Assembly (NCBI GenBank): GCA_046729895.1
Contig: JBKPHP010000213.1
Coordinates: 1-7,063 of the forward strand
From: DASXBA01 sp046729895
GTDB lineage: Bacteria > Actinomycetota > Thermoleophilia > Solirubrobacterales > Thermoleophilaceae
Length of the DNA: 7,063 nt
Direction: 5' to 3'
How positions within the stretch are numbered: position 1 is the stretch's first letter; every line of letters starts with the position of its first letter. The notes under the pieces are model-generated. The model worked only from the letters and a program-made list of their open reading frames with translations, ran no database searches and was not told the origin of the DNA. Below are positions 4,842-7,063 of the stretch, piece after piece. Made by a program: the position numbers and the translations under genes.

Positions 4842-4856
4842 GAGGTCTGATTGAGC

Positions 4857-4972
4857 CTATAGCCGGCGCAGCTCAAGCAAATCGACCAACAGAGGGGCAC
4901 ATTCGTCGTGCCAGGCGCCGATTTGCTCAAGTGCAGCCCGCATTTCGGCGAACTGCTCGCGGTCCTCGGGGG
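4857..4972 (-). pseudogene. Possible short minus-strand gene fragment
   Basis: Between two in-frame TAG codons the minus strand reads PEDREQFAEMRAALEQIGAW followed by HDECAPLLVDLLELRRL. The composition is that of a real amphipathic helical protein rather than the Arg/Pro-rich nonsense of shadow frames. An internal ATG would give 28 residues; no Shine-Dalgarno supports it. No family recognised. It lies inside the sequence that replaces a SnoaL cassette body. Confidence 0.22.
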
Positions 4973-4977
4973 CCTAA

Positions 4978-5229
4978 GTCCGCTCGGCGCAGTCGACGAG
5001 CTTCAGGCTCGCCCAGGGCTCCGGCAGCTTCACAAACGAGGACCCGGGCTTTCCCTGCACGGGTCGCCCCCAGACGCAGGAGGTCGTCGTTCGCAACTTC
5101 GGGCCGTTTACGTTCCAGAAGGGCAAGGCGGCGGCCACTTCGGTCAGCTGGATCGCCTTCAACCCGGAGACGGTCGACTTCGTGAGCGAGACCTTCGGAC
5201 CCTTCGCCATAAACATCAGCAAGAAGTAG
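4978..5229 (+). pseudogene. C-terminal fragment of a probable exported beta-rich protein, no start codon
   Basis: After TAA 4975-4977 this frame is open for 83 codons to TAG 5227-5229, but it contains no ATG and no GTG preceded by a ribosome-binding site. The second half is convincingly protein-like: TQEVVVRNFGPFTFQKGKAA, ATSVSWIAFNPETVDFVSET, then FGPFAINISKK. It shows alternating hydrophobic/polar beta strands and little Arg, in contrast with the neighbouring frames. The first part (FRLAQGSGSFTNEDPGFPC) is less certain. A beta-sandwich or secreted protein end is my guess; I do not recognise the family. Two hairpins follow directly, consistent with a natural gene end. The missing 5' part and its position between SnoaL remnants indicate a truncated insertion. 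Confidence 0.45.
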
Positions 5230-5240
5230 ACAACCGGCTG

Positions 5241-5291
5241 GCGCGGGGGCCAGGCACGGTCCCCGCGTCCCCCGCCCTACCCATAGGCGGG
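5241..5291 (+). terminator. Tandem GC-rich hairpins
   Basis: CGCGGGG (5242-5248) pairs with CCCCGCG (5261-5267), extended inward by G-U, C-G and C-G pairs. CCCGCC (5271-5276) then pairs with GGCGGG (5286-5291). They start 12 nt after the stop of the preceding fragment. There is no T tract; such U-less hairpins are plausible terminators in high-GC actinobacteria but not proven. Confidence 0.4.
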
Positions 5292-5309
5292 ATACTGGGC
5301 GGTGAGGCA

Positions 5310-5327
5310 CAATTGTCGCGTCAATTG
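5310..5327. promoter_or_regulatory. CAATTG-N6-CAATTG inverted repeat
   Basis: Two copies of the palindrome CAATTG at 5310-5315 and 5322-5327, separated by TCGCGT, form an 18-bp dyad in otherwise GC-rich DNA. It lies about 77 bp before the MSQENV start of the membrane-protein gene and could be an operator. No clear -10 element was found nearby. Confidence 0.3.
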
Positions 5328-5367
5328 AAGCCGCGTCCGCTTAGCAGCAGCGGTTTCACTTTGGATG

Positions 5368-5400
5368 ATGGCCCTCGAGGCCGTCGGGCTGCGGGACTAG
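5368..5400 (+). pseudogene. C-terminal remnant of a SnoaL-like gene
   Basis: The frame reads MALEAVGLRD and TAG, matching the tail ALEAVGLRE of the paralogues at both protein and DNA level (compare 3988-4015). No SnoaL body precedes it; the frame closes at TGA 5326-5328. It is followed by GCG and ATG TCG CAG GAG AAC, as at the intact junctions. Confidence 0.65.
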
Positions 5401-5420
5401 GCGATGTCGCAGGAGAACGT
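5398..5420 (+). repeat. SnoaL junction repeat fused to a membrane-protein gene
   Basis: An exact copy of the 23-nt junction unit; identity with 2382-2406 runs for 25 nt. Similarity to SnoaL genes ends at about 5422. Confidence 0.75.
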
Positions 5421-6339
5421 TGGCGCCCGAGGGGTCGCTGCGCGGTTGCTGGAAGGGCGCATGTGGCAAGCGACCGCTATGGCGGCCAACCGGTCGGCAG
5501 CGCGCGCGCTCTTGCGATTCGCGTTCGGCGATTTGGGGCATCACCTCGTGAGGGTGACGGTGCGGCTTCCGCGGACAACCGGCGTGCTGAGCGGTCTGCT
5601 GGTCGTGCTGCTCGGAGCGTGGGCGGGCCTCATCCCCTTTGTGGGGCCATATTTCGACTACGGCTTCACGCCCAACACGGCATGGCACTACTCGAGTAGC
5701 CGGCTCTGGCTGGACATCCTGCCCGCCGCCGCCGCTGTCGTCGGCGGTCTGATGATGATCTTCGCGAGGCGCCGCGCGACCGGAATGCTAGGCGGCTGGC
5801 TGGCGGTCGCGGGCGGGGCGTGGCTGATCGTCGGACCCAGCGTCAGCCTGCTCTGGCAGAGCAGAGCGGGAATCGGCAACCCGCTTGGCGGGACCCACAG
5901 GCAGGCGATCGAGTGGATCGGCTACTTCTACGGCGTGGGCGCGCTGATCGTTGGGCTGGCCGCCCTCGCCACGGGACGCTTCCTGTCACGACCTCACGTC
6001 GCCGAGCGGGCCGTTGCGGACGCCGCCGAGCGCGAGGAGCACCGTGCAGCCCGACCTGCGAGGCCGTCCGCAACCGAGCCCAGTAGCGCGGCCGCCCCCC
6101 AGCCAGTCGCCCAGGAGCCCGCCACGCCCTCGGCTGCCGCGCCATCGGGAGCCGAGCGCGCCGGCGAGACCGAGCGCCAGCCGGTGGCCGAGCAGTCACC
6201 AGAGGCCAGGCGGGCAGCGCGGCCCGGGCGAGTCGAGGAGGAGCGACCTGCGGAGAGAACCGCGGTGCGGCCAGTGCGCGTCCGGCGGCGGCAGGGCGGT
6301 CTGGTTGGGCGGCTGCTCGGGCGCCGCTCCCGCTCCTGA
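5404..6339 (+). CDS. Four-helix membrane protein with SnoaL-derived MSQENV start and disordered tail
   Basis: From ATG 5404 the product has 311 residues. The first six (MSQENV) are the SnoaL start; similarity then stops. Met20 (ATG 5461), with GGAAGGG (5451-5457) 3 nt upstream, is a plausible native start, and Met26 (5479) another. The conserved part begins about residue 36: LLRFAFGDLGHHLVRVTVRL. Four membrane helices follow at about 59-82 (LSGLLVVLLGAWAGLIPFVG), 102-121 (LDILPAAAAVVGGLMMIFA), 127-150 and 170-192 (FYGVGALIVGLAALATG), with an exposed W-H-Y-S-S loop between 1 and 2. Residues 195-311 are Ala/Pro/Arg/Glu-rich, low-complexity and probably cytoplasmic, ending in a strongly basic RSRS tail. 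I know of no assigned function. The N-terminal fusion would place it under the same junction-type translation signal as the SnoaL genes. Confidence 0.78.
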   Translation: MSQENVGARGVAARLLEGRMWQATAMAANRSAARALLRFAFGDLGHHLVRVTVRLPRTTGVLSGLLVVLLGAWAGLIPFVGPYFDYGFTPNTAWHYSSSRLWLDILPAAAAVVGGLMMIFARRRATGMLGGWLAVAGGAWLIVGPSVSLLWQSRAGIGNPLGGTHRQAIEWIGYFYGVGALIVGLAALATGRFLSRPHVAERAVADAAEREEHRAARPARPSATEPSSAAAPQPVAQEPATPSAAAPSGAERAGETERQPVAEQSPEARRAARPGRVEEERPAERTAVRPVRVRRRQGGLVGRLLGRRSRS

Positions 6340-6398
6340 CGCTTACGTTGCTGTATGAGGCGTCCGCCCGCCCGATCGGGCGATAGCTTCTGCCCCAC

Positions 6399-6839
6399 AT
6401 GTGCGAGCCGCGCGAGATCGCAGCGGGGGAGACGAGCCTGGCCTGGCCGGCGATGCGGGAGCTCCGCCCTGATGTCGCCTCCGCTGAGGAGCTCGTCGCC
6501 CGTGTAGACCACCAGCAGCGGGCCGAGGGCTACAGGCTCCTGGGGTGCTTCCTGGACGGCGAGGACGAGGCGGTCGCGGTCGCCGGCTTCCGGGTGGCGC
6601 ACAACTTGGCCGTTGGGCATTACCTCTACGTTGACGACCTCGTCACGCATGAGCCGTTTCGTGGCCAGGGCCACGCGGGGCACCTGATGGCCTCACTGCG
6701 CCAGGAGGCGCTTCGGCTCGGCTGCTCGCACCTCCACCTCGACTCCGCGGTGGGGCCTGAACGCCAAGCGGCACACCGCTTCTATTTCGCGAACGGAATG
6801 CGGATCACCGCGTACCACTTCGGGGTGGACCTGCAGTGA
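6399..6839 (+). CDS. GNAT-family N-acetyltransferase
   Basis: This 146-residue protein has the full GNAT core. Strand beta1 and helices lie at 5-45 (MRELRPDVASAEELVARVD), beta2-beta3 at 45-68 (YRLLGCFLDGEDEAVAVAGF), beta4 at 76-83 (YLYVDDLV) and motif A at 87-98. The acetyl-CoA pyrophosphate loop is R88-G-Q-G-H-A93, fitting [RQ]-x-x-G-x-[GA]. Beta5 is H-L-H-L-D-S (111-116), and motif B, AHRFYFANGM (125-134), carries the usual Tyr. It should transfer an acetyl group from acetyl-CoA to an amine; the acceptor is unknown. Start ATG 6399 has no clear Shine-Dalgarno, but residues 5-20 appear to belong to the fold, so the internal ATG 6453 is less likely. It lies 59 bp after the membrane-protein gene and is convergent with the next gene. 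Complete and not obviously damaged. Confidence 0.9.
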   Translation: MCEPREIAAGETSLAWPAMRELRPDVASAEELVARVDHQQRAEGYRLLGCFLDGEDEAVAVAGFRVAHNLAVGHYLYVDDLVTHEPFRGQGHAGHLMASLRQEALRLGCSHLHLDSAVGPERQAAHRFYFANGMRITAYHFGVDLQ

Positions 6840-6890
6840 GCCCGGCGGCGACGCGATGCAGGACGGACGGGCCCTCCGGCTTGGACCGGG

Positions 6891-7063
6891 TCAGCGCTTG
6901 ATGCGGAACCTCGCCCGCTTGACCGCTCCCCTGACCCCGAGGGCGTCGCGCGGGACGGCAGCGAGCCGGTAATGACCCGGCCGTAGGCGCCTGCCGCCGA
7001 TTCGGCCCGTAAAGCGGAAGCTGACCGTGCCGGGCCCGGCGACGAGGGAGAAGCTTCCCCTTA
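6891..7063 (-). CDS. C-terminal end of a probable secreted beta-sandwich (Ig-like) protein, 5' end outside window
   Basis: The minus-strand frame is open from the window edge and stops at TGA 6893-6891, giving 56 complete residues. The sequence is beta-rich: GSFSLVAGPGTVSFRFTGRI, then GGRRLRPGHYRLAAVPRDAL, and a basic end KRARFRIKR. The motif F-T-G-R-x-G-G-[RK]-x-L-R-P-G-x-Y-R-L-x-[AV]-x-[AP]-x-D-x-x-G is, from memory, the closing domain of many secreted or cell-surface actinobacterial proteins with Ig-like or CARDB-like repeats. Only this domain is visible, so the function of the whole protein is unknown. It converges with the GNAT gene across 51 bp, where CCGG-N6-CCGG (about 6877-6890) is a weak dyad. 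Confidence 0.75.
   Translation of the reverse strand, partial: RGSFSLVAGPGTVSFRFTGRIGGRRLRPGHYRLAAVPRDALGVRGAVKRARFRIKR

Noticed and set aside
4022..4930. Long minus-strand ORF (302 codons) opposite SnoaL genes 3 and 4
   Set aside because: It is antisense to genes with clear family identity, and its openness follows from the GC-rich codon bias of the plus strand. It has no recognisable domain.
5843..6683. Long minus-strand ORFs opposite the membrane-protein tail and the GNAT gene
   Set aside because: They are antisense shadows with strongly Arg/Ala-biased composition over two well-supported plus-strand genes.

Overview
The window is GC-rich and strongly biased to G/C at third codon positions. 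Three of its four NTF2/SnoaL-like proteins begin M-S-Q-E-N-V and the fourth begins M-A-Q-E-N-V. I associate large families of such proteins with soil actinobacteria of the class Thermoleophilia (Solirubrobacterales/Gaiellales). The GSP17M-like stress protein, the Ala/Arg/Pro-rich membrane protein and the secreted-type 'FTGRIGG...LRPGxYRL' C-terminus fit that assignment. It is an inference, since no rRNA or other marker gene is present.

Layout. 1-228: C-terminal end of a HEPN-like protein. 229-927: mostly non-coding, with a degenerate tRNA-like element, a hairpin and a minus-strand gene fragment. 928-1413: GSP17M/YflT-type membrane stress protein. 1414-1995: no convincing gene. 2008-2313: a muconolactone-isomerase-like gene with no ATG at its expected start and an in-frame TAG. 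2342-2384: the tail of a lost SnoaL gene. 2388-2786: SnoaL-like gene 1. 2802-3031 (minus): a frameshifted pseudogene. 3143-3409: a small exported protein ending in three 10-residue repeats. 3620-4831: three SnoaL-like genes head to tail with 3-bp spacers. 4835-5400: the two ends of another SnoaL cassette surrounding unrelated sequence. 5404-6339: a four-helix membrane protein carrying a SnoaL-type MSQENV start. 6399-6839: GNAT acetyltransferase. 6891-7063 (minus): C-terminus of a probable secreted beta-sandwich protein.

The main theme is repeated duplication and decay around one conserved junction: the end of one SnoaL gene (...ALEAVGLRE-TAG), then GCG, then ATG TCG CAG GAG AAC. Two junctions join intact SnoaL genes. 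One has a frameshifted upstream tail, one has a truncated downstream start, and one joins an orphan tail to the membrane-protein gene. The tandem genes probably form a translationally coupled operon. Their ligands or substrates cannot be read from sequence.

I see no CRISPR array, transposase, integrase, rRNA or complete defence system. The most unusual items are the junction-driven array, the MSQENV/membrane-protein fusion, the exported repeat peptide, and three decayed genes that can be pieced back together by reading across stops and frameshifts.
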